Origin: Cristatella mucedo
Lineage: Eukaryota; Bryozoa; Phylactolaemata; Cristatellidae
Direction: 5' to 3'
Assembly (NCBI GenBank): GCA_009760855.2
Contig: WPIO01000020.1
Span: forward strand, 1,761,001 to 1,825,000
DNA: 64,000 nucleotides
In this document: positions 1 to 31,813 of the stretch, piece after piece
Position numbering within the stretch: position 1 is the first letter of the stretch
Layout: each line of letters starts with the position of its first letter
The notes under the pieces: model-generated
Told to the model about the DNA's origin: nothing
Databases searched by the model: none
The model's input: only the letters and a program-made list of their open reading frames with translations
Made by a program: the position numbers and the translations under genes

Positions 1-774
1 TTGAGGAATCTGCTCCGCGAATAGCTCTATATCCGAAGGCGGACGCGGCAAAGTCGTCACTTATCTACAGCAAATGCTCCAGACAGCCTGTAGACCGCCG
101 TCTATTCTTCGGTCTCCTGCCAGCTAATCCAAGGGTTTAGCCAGAATTTGGAATGTGGGGGCCAAACATCCGTCTTCACAGGGTTGAGGCCTTGTGGGGA
201 CTGTTGCGTGCGCCTGCGGCTTCAGCTGTTGTAATTAGCGATGCGCCTGACACTAATGGACATGCCTCACATGTGGCCACTAGTGAAGCCGTTGAAGCAG
301 CGCAGCGCCATGTCACTAATGCAGATTATATTTCGTGTCGTCTGCTGCGATCGATTAAACTCCTATATATGGGCCGTTGAGAGTAATAAATGAGACTCTC
401 GTTTTACTGCGCACGTGTGCCCGCTCTGTCTCCGTGAGACTCCCAGTAGAACAGCCGTCGCCGGTGCCAATGACGTACAACAGTACTTTGAAAAGAAGAC
501 CTTAACTTGAAGCCTGAGATCCGCTCAATTGATCGGATATTGTATTTTAACTGTTGTCATAAACTGGTAAGTTGTGCTCCAAATGGAATTATGCAAACCA
601 CGAAGAAAAGCATGAATGGGTTCACTCGAAAGCGTGTAACACCAAAAGCTTGGTCGAGTAGAAGAATTCCACCGGTTACCAAGCAGCGTAGCCAACGGTC
701 GAAAACTACAGGATGTAGTGTGGGCGTGGCCCCACCCACTATGCTATTCCCATTCGCCCCGGTGAAAGCTTTGG

Positions 775-975
775 TGAGCCGTGATGGTGCGATAAGTAGA
801 GTAGCTGCTTTTCATGACCTCGGTCGCAAAGTAGGGTGGTTGCTTTTCATGACCGAGGTCACGGGTTCGAATCCTGCTGTGGGCGATCCGCTGCAAGCGG
901 TGGTGATAGCCTTAAGGCTCTTTCGTTGCTATACAAAATAGGCTGTTAAATCAGCTGGTATTTTTATTTATTTAT
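775..975 (+). mobile_element. tRNA-derived SINE, family A (with internal duplication)
   Basis: Pol III B box GGTTCGAATCC at 864-874, body GGGCGATCC...GCAAGCGGTGGTGATAGCC, then TTAAGGCTCTTTCGTTGC and a T-rich tail. The TTTTCATGACC segment between the A and B boxes occurs twice, so this copy has an internal duplication. Confidence 0.8.
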
Positions 976-1969
976 TTGCCATGAGTGTGGCGACTGCGGT
1001 TTCTTTTAAATGATGACACTGCCTCTGCTGTAGGAGTGGGCTGTGGCACTCGATGTGGTACGCGATCGGAATGTGCTGTTAGTGATTTTTTGACAAGGGA
1101 GTGTCGGGACACTCCGGTGGGCGAGAGGGACGAAGGGAGTCGTGCTCCCCCCTGCTCCGTGTGTAGTGGAATAAACTGGTAGCGTTGATCGTCGGCTAGT
1201 GTTCTGATGCTGTGTTCGACGATAACCAAACTATAGCGATAAGACCCAATTAGACGCGAAGCGACATTTTTCGCTTACGAATAATGTTCGGTAATTAACC
1301 TATTGGTGATCTGTGACTCAATCCAGCGCACGCCGACGAGCTCGCGACCCTCAAGGTAACGATGGGTAAGGTCGAGCCTGAAACTCTCTTGGCGGGGCGA
1401 CCTACTTTGTGCGTACGCACACTCCGGACACCAGTCGTGAGTGTGCTTCAGCAGCGGTTAAGCCCACCCATCGCCGTCCCCCCTCGGGCACTCGGTGAGT
1501 AGAGTATAGGCCGACGCACCGGCAGAAAGTTGGTCACTGCATGACTAGCTGGTCACACGACCACAGCCGACTCGTCGCAATTAAATCCAGCTTAGACAGC
1601 CGATACTGTCCAACTGCAGCGCCTAATTAGGTGGTACTCAGATTGCCCATTGGCCGGGCGGAGTGGTGTGAGTCCGGCTGGGGCCGATGTTCTTAGAGCG
1701 AAATATCTCTAAGAAACACACGTTTAAAAGAAGTCAGTTTTAATGAGGAACAAAGCGCCAAGTAGTTGCTCCGGAGAGCACGTGTGTGAGTCGCAGATTG
1801 GTCGGGTTGATATAACCGCGTCTACGGTACAGGGTTCGCCGGGGCGGGCCCACTGCTGATTGATAGCAGTTGCAAGTTGCAAGTTGCAAGCCAAACGCAT
1901 GAGATGGGCCCGTTCGGGCAAAGCTCAAAAGCTTCGTCAGATAATCTGTCTAAAAATCTAAAAATCAGC

Positions 1970-2195
1970 AGTCCTTCATGTGCTTATGCGTGCTGACACT
2001 GTGCATGCAGCCACCAACCACATTTGCATGCTGACCATGTGTATGTCACCCCCATGATGTTATTCATGTTGTTTATCAAGCATGATATTACTCACCATTC
2101 AATAGCGTTTCCCTTTGCAGCAAATGTAAAGCGCCTAGAAAGAGATTGAGTTCTCTGAGGGCGCTTTATCAAGTGCATTATTCTTATTATTGTTA
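1970..2195 (+). mobile_element. CR1 LINE 3'UTR tail
   Basis: GTGCTTATGCGTGCTGACAC...CACATTTGCATGCTGACC...AAAGCGCCTAGAAAGAGATT...GGGCGCTTTATCAAGTGC, the shared 3' end without coding sequence. Confidence 0.85.
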
Positions 2196-3804
2196 TCAGC
2201 CACCGCACGTTGCTGAGTGGTACGTGGCACCACAACAGCAAACACTCACGCGGGGAACTACCTCCCCGTACTTAGGTCACCTGCACCTATGCTGGGACGC
2301 GATCCACACAGACGGTGGGCTCGAACAACAAGGCACGTGATTAGCAACGTCGGTTCAGGCATGCAGCGGCCTCCGCAGAAAGCCGCGATGACCCGATCAT
2401 CACCTCACCGGACCCTAACCTTTGAGCAGACCTTTAGCCTTTAACCTTTGAGCGGGAAAAGGCTTCCACGTCTACCTTACTCGAAGGCAGGTAAGCTGAG
2501 ATCCGTTTCGCTGAACGAAAAAAATCTCTGCCCTCCGCCTCCTAGCTAGGAGGCGGGTAACATTAATACTACTTCTCAGCGCCAAATCCACAGCCGGGAC
2601 CGAGTGGACATACACATACAAACGCACCCATACAAAGTGCGAGCCACGGGCGTTATACGAACGTATTTTGCAGCGTCCGCCGTATTATCTTCTTGACGCC
2701 GCCTTTTCCTGCCCCAAGCCCGTCTGTCGCTGACGTGAGTGCTCGCCCATCTCTCTCGCTCTATCAAAAACCAGTCCGGCAACTGTCGGACGTGTTGCGG
2801 CGGCGGCGGCGATGACCTCGAGCAAGAGTCGTTTTACTTTCAAATACCTAACCGGGACAAAAAAGTAAGAGCTTAGTGCTTTTGGGCCAGGCACCACTTA
2901 TCGCTACGGTAAGGAATTACTGCCGTTAATAGACAATCGATGAGCAATCGCATCTAGCTTGGATGCCGAAAAGACAGTTCAAGACAATTCTTTTGAACTT
3001 GAGTTATTTCCGAGGTCGATTGACCAGCCGACATCGATCAGCCGCTCCAGCGAAGCAGAGCAGGCCGACCGACAGGCAGCAATACTTCGCTTGGCTCTGG
3101 AGCCTTTCTGCTCGAGCTAAGTCCGCCTCACGATCCTAGCAAAGCTGCTGCACCCTCCTACTCACTGGTCGAGAATAAAGTTGCTTTCCGCCGAACGACT
3201 CTTCTGCGACCTAAAATTAAGCCAGACTGAGGCTACGCTACACATCGAACTGTTCATGGAGGAGCGAAATGCGAGCGAGTGCTATGCTGCGGCCGCTTGT
3301 GGAAGCTCGGCGGCCTCGTCTTACATTCGCGTTCACCACGGAAAGTACGCCAGTCATTTTCTTTTCGTTGACAAACTGCGATCGTTGGCACTGCATATCC
3401 TTGGCTCTGGAGCTTAACTTTCGCGTTCATAGCCTGACGTCACTCTGACTGAGGATCCCGCGTTTTTCTCCACGGATTCGAGTAAGATTTTGACGTACGA
3501 GCTCGGTCGCTGACTTTTAACTGCAGGTCGCGCAAGGAAAAGGCTCAATAAATAAGCACACCTGTGAGCGGCGTGGCATTCAATTACGAAAGCCAGATTT
3601 ACGCACGACTTCTGGCCTTGCCTGTCTTTAAGGAGGGACTAAATCCCGGGGAAGGCTCTCTTTTGGTGACGGTCTGTTGCTCGGTCAGTCATTGCGCTGA
3701 ACGCTAGCAGCTACGTGTTCGCAAGGAGTCTGCCTAAAGTCGCCTGCCATACAGTCGGCTGGAACTCACAGACGCCGCTCCGCACTTTCGCGAGAGACCA
3801 GTGC

Positions 3805-3895
3805 CAGCATAATAATAATAATAATGCACTCGATAAAGCGCCCTCAGAGAACTCAATCTTTCTCTAGGCGCTTTACATTTGCTGCAAAGCATAGT
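3805..3895 (-). mobile_element. CR1 LINE 3' hairpin fragment
   Basis: (AAT)n followed by GATAAAGCGCCCTCAGAGAA and CTAGGCGCTTTACATTTGC: the terminal hairpin in reverse orientation. Confidence 0.8.
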
Positions 3896-4189
3896 TTTGC
3901 TCGCTGCGAGGGCGGAATTCCGGGCACTCGGTCCTGCTCGCTCGGTTGGCTGCTAGCTCCAGGCTGCGCCGCTACCTGAGCTAGTGTATTAAAATGGCTT
4001 TATTCCGAAACGAAACAGCAAGCTCCATCCTCGAGAGTGCCCATAGCATTTTTTTGACAGCAGCCAGAGTCCGGCCCCAATCGACCGAAACACTAGACCG
4101 GCAGCAGCCCAACTGGACGGAACTCACCGCCATAGCGCCCAAGCCGTAATTACATTTGTCAGTCACCTCTTTCTCCATTTTCGTTTCAG

Positions 4190-4385
4190 CTGTAAAAAAA
4201 AATCCTAGCTGCTTAACAGCCTCTTTTTGTATAGCGACAGAAGAGCCTTTACGGCTATCACCACCGCTTGCAGTGGCGATAAAGGATCGCCCACCGCAGG
4301 AATCGAACCCACGACATCGGTACCGAGGTCATGAAAGCAACCGCCTTACCTTGTGTGCCATCACCGCTCACCAAGCTGTAGTCGC
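4190..4385 (-). mobile_element. tRNA-derived SINE, family A
   Basis: Minus-strand copy. The reverse complement has GGTTCGATTCC (B box) and the same GGGCGATC...GCAAGCGGTGGTGATAGCCG body ending near AGGCTGTTAAGCAGCTAGGA. Confidence 0.8.
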
Positions 4386-4583
4386 ATGCTTGTGCAGCGC
4401 CATAATATGCAATTTGTATTATTATAATTGTATGTATTATATGTTAGTGGCAAAGCCTCGTGCAGCATCCGAGTGAGCTGCAGAAGCACTAACAGGCTGC
4501 ATCCGCAGCCGAGTCGCAGGACATTGCCGGGGACTGGAACGCTCCGGCGAAGGGGGGGGGGGAGCGGCCAGGAAAGGGCGGAG

Positions 4584-4592
4584 CCGGAAGTG
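4584..4592 (+). promoter_or_regulatory. ETS/GABP-like motif CCGGAAGTG next to the SELENOO start
   Basis: Perfect ETS core in a GC-rich stretch just before the ATG at 4600. Such sites are common in promoters of mitochondrial and housekeeping genes. Its closeness to the ATG suggests either a very short leader or translation from a later Met (4642). Confidence 0.4.
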
Positions 4593-4599
4593 GCCTTAA

Positions 4600-26452
<21,853 letters not shown>

Positions 26453-26558
26453 TGGCATGCAAGTCTGTCGGCGAGAGCAGTTGCAGAGAGCGAGCAAGGG
26501 TCGCGTGCAATAGGAAATCGCTGTCCATGCAAGCGGACTCTTGCTTTGGTCTCTAAGC

Positions 26559-26599
26559 ATGACAACGCTCGGCGTAAACCCAGGGTGCCAGCGTTTGAT
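26559..26599 (+). promoter_or_regulatory. SECIS-like hairpin in the SELENOO 3'UTR
   Basis: It begins 115 nt after the Sec TGA. ATGA (26559-26562) faces TGAT (26596-26599), forming the U-U, G-A, A-G, C-U non-Watson-Crick quartet of eukaryotic SECIS elements. Helix II pairs AACGCT with AGCGTT and GGC with GCC, with one bulged C. AAA (26576-26578) lies at the start of the apical loop, 13 nt after the ATGA, as the consensus requires. I could not resolve helix I below the quartet. Confidence 0.8.
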
Positions 26600-26949
26600 T
26601 TAACTGCTCTCTCGTCTGGCAGCGTCTACTGCTCATTACCCGTCCGAATGTGTGTGCGTGCATTTGTGCAAGTGCTTGCGCCTCTACATGCAGGGATGCG
26701 TTCGATGGAAGGGAATGTGACGGGCCTTAGTAAGGTGGAAGGCGGTCGTGCATTTCCATTAGCCAGCGTATGCATTTACTGCCGCTCGCATTGCTGCACG
26801 GTTCGTGGCAAATCATTCTACTGTAATAACTTGTCTATGGTTGTTATTCTGTTGTGCTGGCAGTCCCAAATGCACGGCTGTGAGCTTGAACTGTGATGCA
26901 TATGCGAAAAATATCATGGAACTTTTCCCTCGATTTTCTGCTTCCTTGA

Positions 26950-26955
26950 AATAAA
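26950..26955 (+). terminator. Polyadenylation signal AATAAA, probable SELENOO 3' end
   Basis: First canonical AATAAA downstream of the SELENOO stop and SECIS. It implies a 3'UTR of about 500 nt. Confidence 0.6.
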
Positions 26956-27299
26956 ATTGTCATTTTGTTTGCCAAGGATGCAATGCAAACGTTTGTTGAG
27001 CTGTTATTATCGGTCCTCAAGTCATAGTTCATGTTTTTGCAAGCAAAACTGCCAGTGAGGAATGCATGATTGTGTATGCGGTTATGTATCGCTATGCCGA
27101 CACGACTCGTGCATTTTACCCGTCCTGGTGCTTAGCTTGCGAAAATGAAGTAGACCGCTGCTATGTCATGAAAGGACTGAATGGACACTCTGATCTTGCC
27201 AGCAGCTGCGGTCTCTCTCACTCTGCTGTATTCATCGGCTACGCACGGGCGATCTTGTTACTTTGATATGCTGTGCATGGTATCACTAATCAAATAGGC

Positions 27300-27385
27300 T
27301 CGCTATCTCACGGCATATATAAAGCGCTCAGAAATAGATTTAGTTCTCTTGAGGCTGCCATATCAATGTTACTATTGTTAATGTC
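27300..27385 (+). mobile_element. CR1-like 3' hairpin, diverged
   Basis: ATAAAGCGCTCAGAAATAGA and TTTAGTTCTCTTGAGG followed by an AT-rich end. A degraded version of the same hairpin. Confidence 0.5.
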
Positions 27386-27819
27386 AAGAATTGTACAACT
27401 ACAAGAGTAATTCTACTAATTTAATGCTGTTAGTAGGCCATTAGGTAAAGAAATGTTGAAAATGGTGGTACATTTTTCACTGACCTGGAAGGCTCTAGTT
27501 GAAATTGCCGACCCTGTTTATTGTTTATAGCAGTGCAGCTAGTGGTTGTGCAGTGCTCAGCAGTTAGTCAGATTTGCGGGCATCTCTGCTAGTAACTCAC
27601 ACAATGACGGTGCTGGTTCTTTATCAGTTTTCTATAGCGACCTCAAAAGCTGCAAGCGAAAGCAAAAGCAGCCTTTGTTGAGCATACGACAGCCAACTTC
27701 ACTTCAGGCACCAAACAGAAAGGATGAATTGCTGAGAGTAAGTAGCATGGACGAAGCAGTGAAGCACTGCTAGAAAGGATGTGCCCGAGTCGGCAGAGAA
27801 GAATCAGTTTGCGAAGAAT

Positions 27820-28010
27820 CGCGTGAAGTGAGTCACAGTCTTGGACCGCTATAATGAAAGCTTTGATCGCCACCAGTCTTTAAGCCAAAGAATGGGGCAG
27901 ATTATGTTATTGTCGAGAGAAGACTGGAGCCAGAAAAACGTGAAGCTAAGCCAGCTAAGCACAAAGGCGGCAAGCCTTGACAGGCCTCAAACAAAATTTA
28001 AATGTTAGCC
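27820..28010 (-). mobile_element. LINE family 2 fragment
   Basis: The reverse strand matches the LRLK.VGDR.FS.AG region; a diverged internal piece. Confidence 0.6.
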
Positions 28011-28107
28011 AATAAAACAGCCTCATTTATTTAGAGGCTACAGAGCCTTAGAGACTGTCACCCAGCTTGCAAAGGGCAATTAAATATGCTGCATGCTGAA
28101 GAACTCG

Positions 28108-28170
28108 ACCCCACGAACCTGAGTGGTTAAGTTCAAGCGCCTTACCCCCCCCCCGGCTAAGACCCAGGTC
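28108..28170 (-). mobile_element. SINE fragment, family A variant
   Basis: Only the tRNA-like head remains: GGTCTTAGCC, a G run and a degenerate B-box region, with the same homopolymer expansion as the copy near 13570. Confidence 0.6.
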
Positions 28171-28954
28171 AGTGTAGGAATTTTGCTCTGGACCAGCTGG
28201 GCTTTGGGGAACCGTTATAGCTCTTTTAGCAAAGATGACCGAATTTCGGCACCACACTGGATGTGTTGGTGGCTGTTTCCAACACGTCCAGATGACAAAA
28301 GACGTCGCCATACAAAGAAAGGTGACGTGACCTCGGGGCCTGTGGCGGTCTTGCTGCTCTCACCGTGGCAAGTAGGTGTATGACAGTCGTGCCAACTGAG
28401 TGGAAAGGAAAGCATGTCGGCTCATGTTGCCACTGAAAACCCACCGATCAAGCACAGTCAACCAGTCAAAGTGATCCGTGATACACTGACTAAAGCTGTT
28501 ACCATCATTCCTGAGTGACATTTCCATGATTGTAAGAGTGGTCAGTCTCATTAGGTAACTTCGTGAACTTGGTGAAAGACCAAGAGCAAGCAGCAGCCCT
28601 TAGCTAAGGAGACCTGCCCCTGCGCTTTCCAGGTAACCGGGCTCGATCATTTCGAACCGGTCTTAGTCATGACTGATCAAAGCATCAAGCTTTTGCAGTT
28701 AGCACTCAAGAAGGCTGCCACTTCGGTAAATTCGACAGCGTATCACACGGTTTAACCATTACATGGAGGAGGTGCCCGGCACAACACAACGGCGATTTAA
28801 ACGTCCTGCAACCGAGTCATTCTTTGCTGGGCGTAATTTTCACTAGCTAGATGTCGCAATTGTTGACTGTCTACCAGCTATTATTGAACGGTATTGCAGG
28901 CTGTTGTCTGCCTCGTCCAAGATGCCTTGGTAAAGTACTAGTTAGCCGATTAAA

Positions 28955-29096
28955 CAGCCTCATTTAGCAGCAGAAGAGCCTTAACGGCTATCACTGCCCC
29001 TTGCAGTGGGCAATAAAGGATCGCCCAATGCAGGGCTCGAGCCCACGACCTGGGTCGTGAACAGCAAGCACCTTACCCCTGAGCTAACACCCAGGT
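28955..29096 (-). mobile_element. tRNA-derived SINE, family A variant, clean head
   Basis: The reverse complement reads TGTTAGCTCAGGGGTAAGG (A box), then GGGCTCGAGCCCTGC (B box), then the family A body with GCCGTTAAGGCTCTTC. Confidence 0.8.
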
Positions 29097-29403
29097 AGCT
29101 ATCCATCATCCACTTGTCATCACTAATACATTAATGCTGTAAATGGGTACACTTACCAAGATGGCCTGTTTTTCTCTGACATACTGGCGCAGCTATGCTC
29201 TTGTAAAATCTCATACTTGCCTCTTCTGAGGCTAAGTCGAAAGGTCGAGCTCTCCGTGGAGGACTCCCGGGCATATGCGTTTTAAAATGCCACGTCACTC
29301 ACAAGCAACAAGAGCTGTGATGCAAAGAGTAATGTCAAAGGTTCGTTATACGATGGAATACACTTTAAATTTAACAAATGATATACAAAAGACATTAGCT
29401 GAT

Positions 29404-29555
29404 TTAACAGCCACACTTGCATATTGGCAGAAGAGCCTTATCGGCTATTACCACTGCATTCAGTTAGCAATAAAGAATCAACCAACTGCAGGGCTTGAAC
29501 CCACGACCTTGTCGTGAAGAGCAAGCACCGTACGTGCTGAGTTATCACAGCCCAC
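29404..29555 (-). mobile_element. tRNA-derived SINE, family A variant
   Basis: Same organisation as the copy at 28955; B box GGGTTCAAGCCC and a diverged body. Immediately precedes a CR1 3' fragment. Confidence 0.7.
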
Positions 29556-29699
29556 ACAGTACAAGGTGGTGCTAAGAGAACAGAGGGCGAACTGTGATGG
29601 GTGTCAGTAAAACGATATTTGCTACTCTGCATGAGCCGGCAGTGGCGGGCATCCAGTAGTTTTTTAAGGAGCCAGATTGTAGCAGTGCCATGAAGCACA

Positions 29700-30420
29700 G
29701 CATAGGTTGGTAAGTCTCGTCTCGACTTCTGCAACTCACTGCTTACAGGCCTACCAGCATGTGCGATCAGGCGATTGCAGCTGGTGCAAAACTCTGCAGC
29801 TAGGCTTGTCTGTCGTGAGCGTCGCAGTTGCCACATTACTCCACTTCTCGCCGACCTGCACTGGCTACCAGTCAAGCAACGGATTGACTTCAAGGTTTTG
29901 TCGCTCACTTTTAGGTCTCTTCATTCTATGGCTCCAGCCTACCTTTCAGATATACTACCCCATCAGGCAAAGCATCGTACCACTCGCTTTTCGGAATCCA
30001 ACAGTCTGGAAATACCTCGTACAAACCTTAAATCCTTTGGAGACCGTGCATTTAGCTCGTATGCTCCCACAGCCTGGAACTCCCTCCCGACCTGCATCAG
30101 AACATCCCCTGACCTGACCACATTTAAAAGAAACTTAAAACATACCTATTTAGGACAGCATTTAGTGGGTCCTTGTGATTCGTCCTCGATGTGCTTATGC
30201 GTGCTGACACTGTTCATGCTGCCACTAACCACATTTGCATGCTGACCCAGTGCATGTAACCCCTAACCATGTTATTCATTTTGTTTGTTTTTCAAGCATG
30301 ATTTTACTTACTATTCTATTGCGTATCACTTTGCAGCAAATGTAAAGCGCCTAGAAAGAGATTAAGTTCTCTGAGGGCGCTTTATCAAGTGCAATATTAT
30401 TATTATTATTATTATTATTA
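29700..30420 (+). mobile_element. CR1 LINE, 5'-truncated, recent
   Basis: The frame 29775-30245 carries RLVCRERRSCHITPLLADLH, then KQRIDFKVLSLTFRSLHSMA, ending in a 3'UTR with the hairpin and (ATT)n. Very similar to the 39715 copy. Confidence 0.85.
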
Positions 30421-30519
30421 AGTTAGCAAGGGTCGTACAGAAAGAAGAGTGGTAGCTATGTTTGCTGCACGTATTCATGTCAGACGACGATCATGTTCCT
30501 GCAATATCTTGGGCATACC

Positions 30520-30655
30520 CCACCCAAGAGAACGTAATCTCTATTCAGGCGCTTCGCATGTGCCTCGGGGGGGGGGGCTCGAGTCCACGACCTCGGCCAG
30601 ACCGTGGTCGGAGGGGGCGAGAGCGCCTCGACCGCTGGACCAAACCAGCTCGGCA
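30520..30655 (-). mobile_element. SINE family B
   Basis: Reverse-strand copy. CTATTCAGGCGCTTCGCATG is the tail side, then a G10 run, GGGCTCGAGTCC and the GACCAAACCAGCTCGG head. Confidence 0.75.
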
Positions 30656-31159
30656 AAGACAGCAGGATGGTGGATGCAAGGCAGAACCACGGTCGTAACC
30701 AGCTCCTACTAAGGTGCCCAAAGAAACACAGTAAACATAGCAAAGAGTACACCCTACATATTCCCTGCCATCAAAGGCAGCGTCACAGCCGTGGCTCGAA
30801 CGATGACTACCCCCTCAGGAAGGACAAGTCAGTGCGACATCCGCCGGGTCAGACCTGGCGCTACACAATCATCAGCTGGCGAAAAACAGCAGCTGTCGCA
30901 CAACGGCGACCACCTTCATCAGGGATATGATGCCACGTCGTGCAGCATCTAGACTAAACACGATCAGATCCCGTAGCCTGAGTGACTCGTGTTGCACCCA
31001 ACGACCGCACCATTAGAGGTCGCTTATAACGAGAAAAAAGCCTTCGGGATGTTTGAATACAGAGCTTCTTAAGCTTTATGGTGCTGCCAACTACTATTTA
31101 TGCATGTGCCCGGTGTCACTTGCTCAGCTATAGACACGTACATGGGGCCATAGGCACGT

Positions 31160-31200
31160 GCACACACACACACACACACACACACACCCACCCACACACA
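31160..31200. repeat. (CA)n microsatellite
   Basis: CA run between SELENOO and TMEM97, just past the TMEM97 3' end. Confidence 0.9.
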
Positions 31201-31276
31201 AACATGACATCAGCAGCCGTCGTTGAGCCTAGGTGATGCAGCAAATACAGTTTCAGCTTTCAATTGTAGTAGACCT

Positions 31277-31282
31277 TTTATT
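31277..31282 (-). terminator. Polyadenylation signal for TMEM97 (AATAAA on the minus strand)
   Basis: Plus-strand TTTATT 240 bp beyond the TMEM97 stop is the nearest canonical hexamer on the coding strand. Confidence 0.55.
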
Positions 31283-31402
31283 TTACAATAAAGCTTTGCA
31301 ACTAGGAATTATAAGGCCGCACGAGTGGTCTGTCCAGTTATTTGCTCTTCGTCTTACACATGCTAGGTGAAAAATGGCAGGATGTCTATTAACAATCATC
31401 AC

Positions 31403-31492
31403 AACACATAGAAAGCTGGTCACATCTCTGGTTAATGTAGACGAAGAAACACATAGAAAGCTGGTCACATCTCTGGTTAATGCGGACGAAGC
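31403..31492. repeat. 45-bp direct tandem duplication in the TMEM97 3'UTR
   Basis: Two copies of a unit beginning AACACATAGAAAGC and ending near GGACGAAG/AGACGAAG, offset by 45 bp and differing at only a few positions. A recent local duplication between the TMEM97 stop and its polyA signal. Confidence 0.8.
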
Positions 31493-31523
31493 GACCAGCG
31501 GCGGCAGCAACCGCTGCACAGCG

Positions 31524-31813
31524 TCAGTCCTTGCGCTTCTTCTGGCTGAAGCCTTTCTGCTGCTGCTGCTGCTGGAGTGTCTTTGACGAGTATCGCTGGC
31601 TAGTCATGACCGTGAGCATCATGAAAAACGGCACTATGAAAAAGGGCAAGTACACGGCCAACAGCTGCCATCTCTCGGTCGTCGTCGACGGACCGGTCGG
31701 TGGCTTCAGGGTTGAGAAGTCGCCGTACGCGATCGTGGCCACGATTGGCACCATGCTGGTCATTGCTTCGACGGCGTACACGATGACAGGCATGCGCATC
31801 CAAGAGCACGACC
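31524..31813 (-). CDS. TMEM97: TMEM97 exon 3: TM3, TM4 and basic C terminus
   Basis: Acceptor CACTCTAG. The first two bases complete a Gly codon, giving GSCSWMRMP. Stop TGA at 31526-31524. The C terminus QKKRKD resembles but does not exactly match a KKxx retrieval signal. Intron 2 (31814-32031) is 218 bp. Confidence 0.95.

Larger units (their letters stand above)
1..4599. other. 5' flank of SELENOO without a recognisable gene
   Basis: I see no conserved coding block here. It holds one SINE and one CR1 tail on the plus strand, one CR1 tail and one SINE on the minus strand, and a GC-rich last 150 bp that is presumably the SELENOO promoter. Confidence 0.6.
27000..31270. other. Intergenic repeats between SELENOO and TMEM97
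   Basis: No conserved gene block seen. Filled by LINE family 2, CR1 and SINE copies listed separately. The two genes point toward each other (tail to tail). Confidence 0.6.

Noticed and set aside
860..880. Functional tRNA gene
   Set aside because: The B box is perfect, but the sequence lacks a foldable acceptor/anticodon structure and continues into a repeated SINE body with many copies.
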